From positions 1,488,001 to 1,552,000 of the forward strand of contig OZ024845.1 of the NCBI GenBank assembly GCA_964017145.1: a stretch of 64,000 bases of DNA. The letters run 5' to 3'. The translations under genes and the position numbers were made by a program. The notes beneath the pieces are model-generated. The model searched no databases. It worked only from the letters and a program-made list of their open reading frames with translations, and was not told where the DNA came from. Positions 22,857 to 34,152 of this stretch are shown here, one piece after another (the stretch's first letter is position 1; each line of letters opens with the position of its first letter). Source of the DNA: Agrocybe praecox (lineage: Eukaryota; Basidiomycota; Agaricomycetes; Agaricales; Agrocybaceae).

Positions 22857-24546
22857 GTTGGGAGGAGTGATTAATGTGCGAGGAGAATGCCCCTGTATTT
22901 GTAGGGGTAGATAGGTATGATATACCTCCTGCCACGTAATATCATCCACTATGTGGCCACGGTAGAACATGCCATGTCCAAGTATAAAATTTAGAATCTG
23001 TCGCGCCGGTGGTTCCAAGTTCCTACTTCCAGATTTGAAAACTATCTGCTCTATGTGGCCACGGTAGAACATGCCATGTCCAAGTATAAAATTTAGAATC
23101 TGTGACGCCGGTAGTTGCAAGTTCCTACTTCCCGATTTGGAAATTATCCACTCTCACGAAGATGGGCTGCGTTCTGGGCTAAAGCTCCGCATTAACAATT
23201 CACAGAATCTCGCGTTTATGGGTAGCTTCTAATATGATAAGTAACCCTAGAGCAATTTCAAAATATATTTTCTGCATGAAAGTTGCTTTGAATCCGGTGA
23301 ACTACCTGTCCGGGCAGATTCTGTAATCAAATGCGTATTAGTATTATGCTGGGCATACTTGTCTGATAATTGAATCTCTAAAACTGGATTAAGAATTGGC
23401 GCATAAGCTCCACTGGAAATTAAGCTTTCCAAAGGGCGACTCGGTGCTGCTAGTTCTGACCTTTCGACGAAAGACACCAGAAACATGTGCGGGATTAAGA
23501 ACAAGGCATCTGTATAAGGCATCTTTATTTTATCCGGCTTGCTTTACTGATACACAATTGAACCTTAAGGCGTTTATTGCTATTGGTCATTGCCGTTAAA
23601 GGCTAAAGTGCTTGTCTTCAATTTTGAAAGGAAAGTACTGGCCTTTAGGCGGTTCCTGCTTCTACCACGCTAATATCACGCGGGTATTCTAGAATAAATT
23701 CAAATCTTCTAAGTACCCTATCATTAGCATTATGCGCAAACGTCTTGTGCTTTAGCCAGGTACCGACTTGAAACCAGAAACTCGGGTCAGATCCCCAACG
23801 TCAAAGCGCCCCCACTGATTATCATATCCACTGGGAAACAAAGGCTACAAAGTCTCGTTCTTGGATTATCCATGAGTCAAATTCTTCCTAGAAGTGAATC
23901 ATGTGGTATAACACAGCTCAAGGCGGAATGATCTATTACACACTTAGTCATGAAGAAAAGGGATTGCATCGTACATATCGTACTATGGCTCTATTTCAAA
24001 ATGGGTGTAAGTATAGAATCTGTACACAGGTTTCTGAGGACCTTAATTGCCATTAAAGTACATCAGTTGCGATATTACAGACCTCAATCTCTCTGTTAAA
24101 AGGGCTGCAGGCCCCTTTTGTTCTTATTTTTATTGCAAAGAACTACCGGAATGTCGTGTTGAAGGCGCCTGGAGTTCGGGAAATACCTGTTTCGGCTTGA
24201 TGGCCGATATTTTTATTTAGCACGACAAATGATGGGGATTTTTCGACGTTGCTATCTTGCTGCTTTACTCTTTGGATCGTAGGCTTCATCTTGAAGTATC
24301 TTGCCTTTTGCTTTTGGATTTCGCTGCAGAAACATCGCTTGAGAACTTGAAACTGTGTCCTTAATGCTTTTTGGTGGCTGGAAATATCTCTAAGGCTGTT
24401 CTCAGACAGAGGACAGACAAAATGCACTGCATTCTTCGCACTTGGTTTTCAAACAAACAAAAAATTACAAAGGAAGCAGATAGTGCTTGATTACTCGACG
24501 CGACAACCTCTTATCTAAACTGGACTGTGGCTCTGCCGGCGGGCCT
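22857..24546. other. Intergenic region upstream of the two-domain beta-trefoil gene
   Basis: Includes the 102-bp tandem repeat and about 1.4 kb to the stop codon of the decarboxylase. A 94-codon minus-strand frame (24427-24143) is Lys/Gln-rich with no recognised family and is not called as a gene. Confidence 0.4.
22949..23152. repeat. Tandem duplication of a 102-bp unit in the promoter of the beta-trefoil gene
   Basis: Two adjacent units (22949-23050 and 23051-23152) differ at about nine positions by eye. Each carries CTATGTGGCCACGGTAGAAC near its left end and a TATAAAA-like core in the middle. It lies 90-300 bp upstream of the chosen start of the two-domain gene, so it may be a duplicated upstream control segment. 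Confidence 0.85.
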
Positions 24547-25162
24547 TTACATCGTTGGCCAGGACTTGTCAATCGGACTTAGATTCCCTGGACCCTTGAA
24601 TGCTTCGACAATATCTGCCTGCTCAGACAACATATACCTGTCCGTCTGGATCCCTTCTTTCGCAAGCTTTCTCCAGCGAGCAAAGTCTTCTTGGTTCCTC
24701 TTGTCTCCGTGGGCCTCTTGGGAATGCTCCCAGTGTCCTTTGGAAAACGCGATCAGTGTGGTGATCTTTCGGTTTGGGATGTCGTAGACGAGCGATACGA
24801 TAGTCCCAGTCTCTATGTTCGGCGGGCGTTATTTATACGTCTCCACATGTTATGTTTAGAGGCTCATACCTTCCAGCCAATTGCATTGCCATAGCTCGCC
24901 GGGTCTTATACACTGGTATGTGGCTGTCTGATAGTTATATCGGCCTTGCATCGGGCCTCCGTGGATGGCGTATGTCACTCTATCCTGTGGTAGCAGAAAT
25001 GCAAGGTAATTGCTTCAGAAAATATATCTCGAATAAGGGAACAGGACGTACGTTGTGGGAGAACCAAAGTTCGTACCTCCATTTTTCGTGTCCTCCTTCA
25101 GCTGTGGTGACGTTGTAATCGTACAATAGATGCATGTCCTCGAGATCAGTTTCAAAACTCAT
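24547..25162 (-). CDS. Phenolic acid decarboxylase (PAD family)
   Basis: Non-oxidative decarboxylase that turns ferulic, p-coumaric and similar acids into vinyl phenols, without cofactor. Three exons join perfectly (GTACGT...CACAG and GTATGA...ATAG) to 163 residues, the normal family size. The calycin-like fold signatures are present: YDY at residues 14-16 (the YxY pair whose Tyr hydroxyls act on the substrate), IHGGPMQGR at 44-52 with the conserved Arg, and WLEETGTIVSL with the conserved Glu at 75-76. No signal peptide, so a cytosolic enzyme for detoxifying plant cell-wall phenolics is likely (inference). The C-terminus is longer in charged residues than bacterial PadC and ends SPIDKSWPTM. 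No co-regulator gene is next to it. Confidence 0.85.
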
Positions 25163-25368
25163 CCTTGATGTTTGTTCGTTCGCAGTTGGTGTGTTAATGG
25201 GACAACATAACTAATTCAACCTGAGTTATATACCGCAGGTTTCAGTCTAGTCCAGTCTCCGATCTCAGTTAGAAAATTGTGATGAGTACCAGTCGGCAGT
25301 ATGTTGTGAATGATGATTTGAAATTTATCTATGTCATTGGTTTTGTTCGATCGAAAGTCCCGGTTTTC

Positions 25369-25392
25369 AATAATAATAATAATAATAATAAT
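25369..25392. repeat. (AAT)n microsatellite
   Basis: About eight consecutive AAT units in the spacer upstream of the decarboxylase. Confidence 0.9.
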
Positions 25393-25393
25393 T

Positions 25394-25424
25394 GTCCATT
25401 TCTCACAATTTGTGAGAAATGGAC
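25394..25424. repeat. Perfect inverted repeat, 15-bp arms around one base
   Basis: The left arm GTCCATTTCTCACAA is answered by TTGTGAGAAATGGAC with a single central T, so the 31 bases can form a near loop-less hairpin or a dyad binding site. It abuts the AAT microsatellite. Confidence 0.9.
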
Positions 25425-25663
25425 TCTGTTGTGTTTTTTATGAGACTAAGAGGGAATTGACTAACATGGACAAAGCGGTGTTGCTGGCAGTGATGTATCG
25501 GTGCGCCCTGATCGCAGCAGGACACTGCCCGAATACACCTTGAATTAGCGACAATTAGCGACTAGTATGCCGCACCTTCCTGTTCTTGCCTACAAACCTA
25601 CATGTAAGCTCGAGCGCTCATCGATAAAGCTGATATACTTATATTCCGCAGAGAAGAATACAC

Positions 25664-28017
25664 ATGAAGCGTGGTTTGCGACGGCGAGCAACGACCTCCA
25701 ACCTCGCCGCAGACACGAGGCCCTTGAAAGCCATCCGTCTACGATTCTCCCTTTCACTCACTCTTTCTCTCCACAGAACACCAATTATAGTTCCTCTCAG
25801 CTCCGACTTCATATCTCCAGTTCCTCATTTGCTGAGCTCCAACCTACCACCATCGGATGCCGAGAGAGCTATTGTGCAAGATGCAATTGACATCGTGTCT
25901 GCGCAAAACGACGCCATCATTGCCACAGCAAGAGCACATAAATTAGATCCGGCAGTCTCGAAACGCCTTGAAGCTGGTTTGGAATTCGTACAGACGCACA
26001 GAAATGTGTTGTCGTCCATACGACTGCTTCCGCCAGAACTTATAGCAGAGATCATCTGCATATACTCGGAATCATTTCTGCTCAAGTCTCATCCCCACAT
26101 CATCACGCTTGCCAAGGACGGCGTCATATACCCATGGGCTCTTTCTCAAGTTAGCCGGTTGTGGAGGTCGACCGCCTTGTCTCTTCACCACCTATGGGGA
26201 CAGTTGATCGTGGACACTTGTTTGTGGAAGTCGAACCAGCCGTCGACGTTGTTCCTCGGTTTATTCGCCAACCTCGTCGATCGATCCCACGACGCGCCTC
26301 TATGCATTTACTTTTGCACCCCGAGAGATGTCCAGGTCGATGACCTACGCCCTATCATTGATATCCTGGCGTCGCACTCAGACAGATGGGATACTGTCTA
26401 CCTCGTCTCAACATATTCAGTCATCACGGCTTTTGAAGGCATACGGGGACGGCTTTCTTCCTTGCGCAGACTATACCTCTCCTTCTCGGGCGAAGACCCT
26501 ATGGCAGATCGGGAACCCATTGAAATGTTTGAAGTGGCCCCACGCTTAACTTCACTTTATCTCGGGACCTCACTTTTCAGGGGCAAGGTACTACTTCCAT
26601 GGTCACAGTTTACCGTCTTCCTGGATGGAGGAGATGAGGCGAACGGCTATGCAAGAGAAAAGATCGTGCCGGCATCCCAGTCATTGATATCACTTCAACT
26701 GACAAGGCTCCCCATGGAAGAACTGTACCGCAAGTGGCCTTCTGTTCAATTGAACAACCTGGGCTCACTCTTCCTCAATTTCTACAACAATGATGAGGAC
26801 GACCTCCAGGATGGAAGCACGGATAACCTGCTTCGCAGTTTGACTATTCCTGCTGTAGAGCAAATCAAGATAACGAATTACCCAGGGGATATCCTCCCTT
26901 CTCTTACGTCGGTACTCTATCGTTCTCTTCAGTGCCCCTCATTGCAGGAACTTGCTATTAGCACATACTATCTCGGCGAATTCAAACCTGGAGATCTAGC
27001 GTCATTCTTGGAGTTGACGCCCTCTGTCAGAAAGCTTTCCATCTACCTGCCTTCTGTCCTTGACCTCCATCGACTAGTGTGGCATCCGGATACACCAAAC
27101 TCACTGCTTCCAAACCTCGAGGAACTTTATATCTACGTATATGACTCTATCTGTGGATACGAAGAAGTGCTCGGACAACTTGCCTTGTCTCGATGTGAAT
27201 ACTGGGAAACCAAACCATTCACAGTCGACGCGGACTCCATGTTCGGGAATGTTGCACGTCTGAAACACATGCGCATCATTTTCCCCGCTGCTGTCCTGTG
27301 TCATGCAGGGCACGAAAGCCTTGAATCTTATCATTCGGGGATGCCAGAACCTGGACTGCTTGCGCTAGACAGGATCACGACACTTAAGAATTGGACACAG
27401 TTAGCGAGCAGTCTGCCTAGCATCTTCTCCTACTTTTGGGCGTCGTCACCCAAGCTTGGTGTCAAAATCAAACGTGCACTGCAGGTCTCCCAGTTCTTCT
27501 CGAATATAGAGAATGTCCGTGTAGAGGGTGTCCAGGAGTTCTACGTGCGTAATTTTTTCTTCCCCCCTCATGGAAGCTTATCGTTTAACAGTTGTCCGAT
27601 ATTCACCATCTCATGCATCATATATCCAACCTGTCGTCGTCTGAAGTACCAGGCGACAATATATATCATTTCCGGAAACGAGCAACAACTCTTCTGGACA
27701 AGTGGGTTCCGTTCTTCTCCTCGGATCTCCATAATCGACACTGGGCATTCCAAGGAGGACATTCTATCGTGTATGTTCCCAAGGACGATGGTAAGCACGC
27801 GGCACAACCACCGCTATTTAATTAATGTTAATGTATAACCGTGCTGATCAACCTTTCCTTTTCCCTCCTCTTCCCACTCCTTGCTCTTACGGAACTCGTA
27901 GCGATTCGCCGATCGGCCGAACCACTCAAGAGTATGATATATGGAAACAAATTCTACCCACAAAAGTACTCCGTGTCGTGGTACGACCTACAAGTCAACC
28001 TCCAATTTGTCGATTAA
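25664..28017 (+). CDS. F-box-like protein, large
   Basis: Three exons (25664-27544, 27592-27790, 27902-28017) give 731 residues. The pattern is that of the expanded Agaricomycete F-box family: a LLSSNLPPSDAERA lead, a helical segment, then SIRLLPPELIAEIICIYSE (F-box core), SQVSRLWRSTALSLHHLWGQL and many leucine-rich repeat-like strands such as LTSLYLGTSLF and LQELAISTYYLG. Such proteins are thought to recruit substrates to SCF ubiquitin ligases. The 5' end is uncertain: residues 1-40 are basic and Ser/Leu-rich and could be partly an unrecognised intron. The C-terminal ~105 residues (from LSDIHHLMHH to LQVNLQFVD) are placed by splice signals and are not obviously LRR, so a separate module or a wrong last join is possible. 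Confidence 0.7.
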
Positions 28018-28811
28018 CCAGGACTGGCCCACCGACTACCCACTGCTGCTCTCCTTCTCATACCTCGTCAAATATTGTAACTACAAAAATCTTGTGAAAT
28101 CGACTCTAGTGCACGCATATTGTATTGTACACCATCCTTTCGTTCCGTTCTGTTTCTTTGCTATTCCTAGTACATGTAATTCCTACCTGCCACTACTATC
28201 ACCCTTAATTCTTTAGGATATAGATACCTTCCTACCTACTTACATCGGAAAAGGCCAACACGCTCACCTTTTCTCGCACACCCTAGACTAACCTGTTTGT
28301 ATTTTGTATTTAAGGCTGTAATCGCATCCCTTTGTAATTGAGCATACGAGTACTCCGAGGTGTGGTGGGTTTGGATCGAGATCGATTGCCAGGCCTTTGA
28401 CATTAATAAGGGGTGTCTTTTCTAGTGTAATATCTTTCGGCAAGTAGGAATTTTGTTCGTTTCTAATATCCGATACATCAAAAGTTCTAGTTAAACAACA
28501 GCTACGTATGTATGGTACAAGTAAAACGACAAAACAAGAAAGAAGATCTCCATAAGAAGCAAGCGCATGATCGTAGATTAATACAGCGAACATTGATAGA
28601 TATTATTCGAAAAGTGTTTTCCTGCTGGAAACAGGTGGTAAGATGTTGTGCTAAACAGAAAATCAAAAAGAAGGAAAAAAGCAAGAAAACAACATATTTT
28701 TTACAGTCACTTGCACCCCAAACAAAAAACGTAGAGAAAAATGAAAATGAAAACTAAGGGTATGATGAGAAATGCCACTGCGTCGACGCGGTGACAGGGA
28801 GAAAACCGTTA
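28018..28811. other. Convergent 3' intergenic region
   Basis: Tail-to-tail spacer between the F-box gene and the Gln/Pro-rich protein. A-rich run at 28650-28760. Nothing supportable beyond probable polyadenylation regions. Confidence 0.4.
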
Positions 28812-30442
28812 TTATGGGATTGATTCATCTAATCTGGCCAGGTCATCTTTAGCTGACATGAGAATTTCCTGAAATGAAAACAAAAAAGCGAATCAGAAAA
28901 ATGGAAAAAGTGAACAAGAAAAACGAAATATGCATACCGCTACAGCCATTTGCCTTGCTTCATCTTTAATTTCCTTCCACCGGCTTTCATATGCCCTTAG
29001 AAGTTCGTCATACTCATCTCTATGCCGCCTGTCGCCTCTCATCGCCGTTCGTATCACGGCGCGAAGGACACAAACTCCAGCTACCCACTCGACTTCGTCA
29101 GACTCCCACACAGCGTCGCGTGCCATCATCTCCGAGAAGGCCCGGCCCATTGCGTAGGCATAGCCGCTGTTATCAGCCTCGCCAACCCGACCCATGCCGA
29201 ACAGGCCCAGCTCGAGCGCAGCAGCGTGGATGCGTGCCCACTGGATGTGGTCCTTGCGACGCTGGCGGTCCATGGCGATGCGCTGCATCTCGTCTGCAAG
29301 GGAGGAGGAGGAAGAGGGAGTCTGTATCGACGATCGTGCTTGCTGGGAATTCATGCGCAAGGGCGTGGTGGGTGTCCATGTAGAGTATTTCCTGATTTGC
29401 ATTTGGATCGAGCGTGGGCCTGCAAGCGGGCCTGCTACTCCTGCATGGACGATCGTAGGTGGGAAATAAGCAGCTGCGTCGAGGAAACGGCGTAGAAATT
29501 GAAGTGGATCTCGGTTGAATGAGCTTGTCGCGACGTTGTCTGTCGAACTTGAGATTGCCTCAAAGAGAGCTTCCACGATTGGTGTAAGGGGTGTCGGAGA
29601 AGGATTTGCAACGACAAAACTCTGTACCATGTTTGCAACTGTCGACGAGTCTAGTCCTTGTAGGAAAGCCTCACGCATCGTGCTTTTATTGATGGGCAAA
29701 CTGAGTGTCGTCAGATTGTGCTGCTGCTGTTGCTGCTGTTGCTGTTGTTGTTGCTGCTGCTGCTGAGGAGGAGGTGGCGGCGGAGGGGAAATTGCACTGG
29801 GCATTGTAGAACTGGGTTGTAACCCTCCATATTGGATAGGCGAAATTATAGTCTGAGCCGGGTTAACTGGGCTGGCATTACTGCTCTCGGCATGAGGGTA
29901 CGGCAAAACAGAGGATGTCGCCACGGGTGAGTTCCAGGAGAGATCGCTGGCAAGTGCAGCTGCTAAGCATGGAAAGCCACAAATTAGGTGGGCTTCATGC
30001 GAAACAATAATGAAGCAAACCTTTCTCTGCAGCCTTCTTTGCTGAACGAGGACGACCTTCTAGTTTCCGTCGAGTACGGCCCACTGTATTCTTGAACCAG
30101 TTGTATATTTGCTGAATGATAATGAATCTGTCAGAGATGATAACTGGGAGGAGGTCGATAACTGACCTCTTTGAAGCGTGATTCTGGTTCCTCCACATTG
30201 GCGAACTCCTGGGGCAGCCCGAAACGCACAATGTAATCCTGAGCCCGTTCCAACGCGAATTTCTTCGCATCGCCGCGTATTGAGCCCTGGGATCTCCTTT
30301 CAAACTCTGGAAGACTGCTGTGGGAGGGTAAGAAAGAGAAAGATAGGGATCAAGGAGATATCTACCTTTTAAGAAAGGCCAGCTGCTGGTCGCTGTAAGC
30401 TTTCGGCAGACGGGGCTTGTGTACCCTGGGATCGCTCGACAT
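28812..30442 (-). CDS. Gln/Pro-rich protein with homeodomain-like recognition helix
   Basis: Five exons join in frame from the start MSSDPRVHKPRLPKAYSDQQ at 30442. After LPEFERRSQGSIRGDAKKF comes EQIYNWFKNTVGRTRRK (residues ~80-96), which resembles helix 3 of a homeodomain (WFxNxRxRxK) and is followed by basic GRPRSAKKAAEK. The family as a whole appears to be basidiomycete-specific; function not recognised, DNA binding is inference. The middle has a PPPPPPP run followed by about 15 Gln (encoded by CAG/CAA), then a helical C-terminal half around MGRAFSEMMARDA and EYDELLRAYESRW. The last exon, starting EILMSAKDDLARLDESIP, was added by a clear GTATGC/TTTCAG intron. No signal peptide or membrane segment. 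Confidence 0.7.
29719..29766. repeat. CAG/CAA trinucleotide tract encoding polyglutamine
   Basis: On the plus strand it reads as CTG/TTG repeats; on the minus strand it encodes about 15 consecutive Gln in the preceding gene. Mixed codons reduce slippage. Confidence 0.9.
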
Positions 30443-30629
30443 CTCACAGACCAGGAACATTCAAAACCCTAGCCATGAATCCTCCCGCAACTTCGCAACT
30501 TGCCGGGTTGCATTGCCTTCGCCAATCACCTGTTCCCAATCAAAATCCTGAGTAATAATGTCTATATGTATTGGGAATAACAAATAACTATGGTATATGT
30601 AAAGCTAAGTAGTGATATAAATTATAATC

Positions 30630-31911
30630 TCAGTTCCCCGGTTTCCTGCTCACGACAAGGTACATGGGTGTGAACAACTGTGACATAACAGTCAGAAAAA
30701 TGTCATCAACATTGAATTATGCAACTTGCCTTTAGCTGTCCACTGCGCACAAGGGATTCACCAGCCACCTTCAATGATTCACCAACATCGTGTGTACCCT
30801 TGGGCACAAGACCGAAGAGCTCCAGTACGCGAACTGCATTATGGGTAACGAGTTTGCCACTCCAGCTCATACGCCACACGGTAAAGTAGTCCCAGAATGT
30901 TTGGGCTTTTGAGATATCACCCTCCAAAGGATAATACCATGGAATGGGGTCAGGGCGAGCAGCCAAATCCTCTTCGTGTTCAATTTGGAAACCAACATCC
31001 TTGAGAGCCTGACGGGCCAGGCGAAGAGGGCGCATCTCAGGGATTCCGTTGCCAAGTTCAATTTGGTGGGCAATTTCTTTATGTTCCGGAATAGAGGGAT
31101 CCCAGGAATCAGTCATGCACCATTCATAGACACCGAACTGATAGCAAATATGTCAGGAAGACCAACTTGACAAGGGAAGCAATCCCAACACTCACAACTC
31201 CTCCAGGTTTCAAGACCTTGAAGATCTCGCCATAAACGCCTTCCCAGGTTGGGGCATGGACAGTGGCTTCAATAGCGTAAACTAAAAATAACACTATCAG
31301 AATTTATTTTTTCCACTTCACGGGAAAAACGTTACGAACCGGCATCGAAGTAACCCTCTCCGAATTGCTCAGACAATTTCATAAAGTCGCCCTTCACGAA
31401 AGTGACTTGATTCTCCAAACCAGCATTCTTGGTGTACTTCCTCGCGCGTTGGATTTGGAAGTCGTTGTTGTTTAAGCCAATGATTTGGGCGTCGCTGAAC
31501 TGAGCAATCTCACGGGCAGGTCCACCAACACCGCAGCCAACATCGAGGACGCGCATACCAGGGCGGAGGTTCATCTGCGCGGCAAGGTAGTGTTCGTGGC
31601 GGGCTAGAGAGGCCAAGAAAGCCTCTCCCTTGTAGAAACGCGAGAAATGGAATGACTGAGCCCAGCCATACTCGTACAACTCTGTGGCACCATCGTAGTA
31701 GCCTAAACGGGTGCGGGCGAATAAGTATGAGGTTGATGCATAGCATACACGCATAAAAAGACTAACCATTAACGACCTCGGTGTAGTTGTTCAGACGCTT
31801 GTCGTTGTCGGATTCGGTCTCCTGGTTCAAGTCCTTATTCCAGAACTTGGTGTAGTTTTCGACACGGTTCTGAACCCGCCCGTCGCTAAGTTGAACACCA
31901 GAGGTAGACAT
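30630..31911 (-). CDS. ERG6: Sterol 24-C-methyltransferase
   Basis: Adds a methyl group from S-adenosylmethionine to C-24 of the sterol side chain in ergosterol synthesis, at the ER or lipid droplets. Start [20 protein letters not shown] at 31911. Signatures: sterol-binding region [17 protein letters not shown] motif [15 protein letters not shown], then [32 protein letters not shown] and the SMT C-terminal domain ([20 protein letters not shown]). Five or so exons; about 345 residues, normal for the family. The last intron begins GCAAGT and ends CACAG; splicing there gives [18 protein letters not shown], matching the usual C-terminus, whereas reading on ends after ASCIIQC. This GC-AG intron is worth noting. 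Confidence 0.93.
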
Positions 31912-32800
31912 TTTTGAGGCTTCAAAAAAGAAACCCGGTCAGCAAATATTCGCAATCCAGCCAGCGAAGCATTCAGGAGGCGCAAATAACTATGCACCAC
32001 GTCCTAATTGCCTTGGAAAGCTGCAATAGAAAAAGGCATACTCACTGGGAGAAAGGGGTGACGAAGAGGTGGGGGGGAGGAAGAAGGATTTATGAATTCC
32101 GTAAAGTCGTGTGGCGACTTTTTATTTCGTCGACTTTTCAGAATCAGGTCATCCTGGAATTCCTTTTTTCTGCATCGAACGATATTTATCACGTGATCGC
32201 CACTCCTTGGGTTTATGTCCCGCAAGTACTCCTTTAAGTTTCGGCCTTCCCAGTGTCCACTCGCCTTTGGGAGTTTTGTGAACTTCCGTCTCAACTACTT
32301 TTTGTTTATTGTGAAGTACCACTTGATGGTATTGCAACTAATATCAGTAAGAAAAAATGTCTTTGTTATTACCCATTCGTACGGCCATTTATGATTAGAC
32401 AGCATTACGAAGTCCGCGACCCACCCCGCACTTTACATAACTCCAGGTCCTTCATTCATTATTCGGGTCGCAGAAGTTTTAAGCTCCTATCTTCTCTTAC
32501 AGTCTATTACTACAAGCGCTCAAAACACTCAACTCCGGATTCTTCTACTTCTCCATACATATACACACTAAAAGCTGAATAAGAATGTATAAGTATCGAA
32601 GACGGCAGCCGTTCCTCGCTTATCAAATCCGTATCTTGGGATTTTGCCCGTTCTGAAATCGGATTCTAGGCGCAAGTGAAAACACATGCAACGCACCTCG
32701 ATAGTGTGTAGGGGGATGAACCAAACTTATCTGATGAAAGATTGTCGTGATTGGCCCTTGCAGTGAGTTATTTATGATGATATTGAACATACAGTGTAGC

Positions 32801-33205
32801 TTATCCTTGACCTTCCCTCTTAGAACTCGAAATCTTGTCTCTCCTCGCTAGCCACCCTGACTTGTCCAGCCTCTCTCAACCTGACCTCCTAGTCGTCGAG
32901 TCCACATCGAGACCTGGCTATGCTTACTTTCGATATCGTTGGATGAGATTTTATTACTCGTAATGGAATTCTCAGGCAAAAAGATCAAGAGAGCATCGTG
33001 TACTTCGCTTTGACAAGTGAATCATTGTCATGAACGCTCTAGGTACTGCCAAAAGGACGTAAACACTCCAGATGGCATGGGTGAAGTATGCCGGGCAGTG
33101 TTTGAAAGGAAATGTATTCTCCTGGATAAAGTGAGTTTGTTTTGGGTCCACGTTTCTGCTCTTCCTAACTCAATTAATATATTGACAGCCTAACGGCGGA
33201 TAAAC
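32801..33205 (+). pseudogene. Degenerate duplicate, copy 1
   Basis: Aligns by eye with 33281-33731. Shared blocks include CCTTCCCTCT-AGAACTCGAAA, GGCTATGCTTACTTTC/GGTTATGCTTACTTTC, AAAGATCAAGAGAGC, GGTACT-CCAAAAGG and TATTGACAGCCTA-CGGCGGATAAAC. Open frames are interrupted by stops and indels between the copies, so any original gene is broken. The last block looks like an intron end (TTGACAG) plus following exon. Original product unknown. Confidence 0.55.
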
Positions 33206-33280
33206 TAGAGGAAGGCATGTATAGAATCCGACCAGCTGATGAAAAATTTTCGCAAATTTCTGTTAATAAACATACGCTGG

Positions 33281-33731
33281 AGATCATCCTCAATCCTTCC
33301 CTCTCAGAACTCGAAAACCTGTCTCCTCTCTCTGGCCATCCTGACTACTTTTTTGGATTCCAATTTACAGATTGTGACCAATAAATATCATGTTCAGCTT
33401 GTGTTCAGCTTCTCTGAATCTCTGACTTCCTGGTCATTAACTGCATATCGCGGCTGGTTATGCTTACTTTCAATATCTTTGGACGAGATTCTAATAGATT
33501 TGTAATGGAATCCTCAGGCAGAAAGATCAAGAGAGCTTAGTGTAATGCCCTTTGACAAGAGACATGAAAGTTCTAGGTACTATCAAAAGGTTGTAAACCC
33601 TCCAAACTTGTATGACATAGACAAACCAAGCTGGCAATATATTGTCCTGGATAAAGTGTATTTGTTTTCGGCTCATATCTCTGCTCTTCCTGACTTGACT
33701 AAAATATTGACAGCCTACGGCGGATAAACCA
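33281..33731 (+). pseudogene. Degenerate duplicate, copy 2
   Basis: Second copy of the unit described for 32801-33205, in the same orientation and ~480 bp further on. One frame across the boundary reads EEGMYRIRPADEKFSQISV and continues to HPDYFFGFQF before a stop; the rest is interrupted. Product unknown. Confidence 0.55.
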
Positions 33732-33935
33732 GATATACATAGAATCCCACCATGGCGTCATCGTATATGAAGACTCCCAACTTGGTGTATCCCAAACACT
33801 AGCGCATAGTAACGACCCTCCCGCTTCCGCTGTCGGGATCGTGTGTTCAGCCTATTCAATAAACGCGCAAACACATTTGCCGTCTTATAATTATCCGCCG
33901 ATTCCTTTCTTTTCCCACCACCTCAGAATATCAAC

Positions 33936-34152
33936 ATGAGTAAGTTCTTCAAACTTGGCTGATCGTGATGATGCTGATGGTTTCTTACAATATACATCTA
34001 CTCTAGTACTGGCACCACTGCCGTTACAACTTTATTCTTGTATCAGACAGATACCCTCACGAAGCGCTAGTATGAAGGACACAATCGATTCGCTAAGCCT
34101 GGTAATGACATGGAAGAGCTATAGTGAGAGTTAGAGCGCCAGAAAACTATGA
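33936..34152 (+). other. Possible orphan first exons of a lost or tiny gene
   Basis: A TATA-like element about 45 bp upstream, ATG at 33936, a GTAAGT donor after ATGA and a CTCTAG acceptor near 34006 together give a 43-codon frame starting MILAPLPLQLYSC. The signals are good but there is no family match or further exon. A leftover 5' end of a decayed gene is as likely as a real micro-gene. Confidence 0.25.

Larger units (their letters stand above)
25163..25663. other. Intergenic region with microsatellite and hairpin
   Basis: Spacer between divergent genes (decarboxylase minus, F-box plus). It contains an AAT microsatellite directly followed by a perfect 31-bp inverted repeat. No gene seen. 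Confidence 0.5.

Noticed and set aside
24143..24427. 94-codon minus-strand ORF
   Set aside because: Lys/Gln-rich with no family; no promoter or intron evidence. Kept only as a remark in the intergenic entry.
32801..33731. CRISPR or structured repeat array
   Set aside because: Only two long, diverged copies; eukaryotic context; fits gene duplication decay better.
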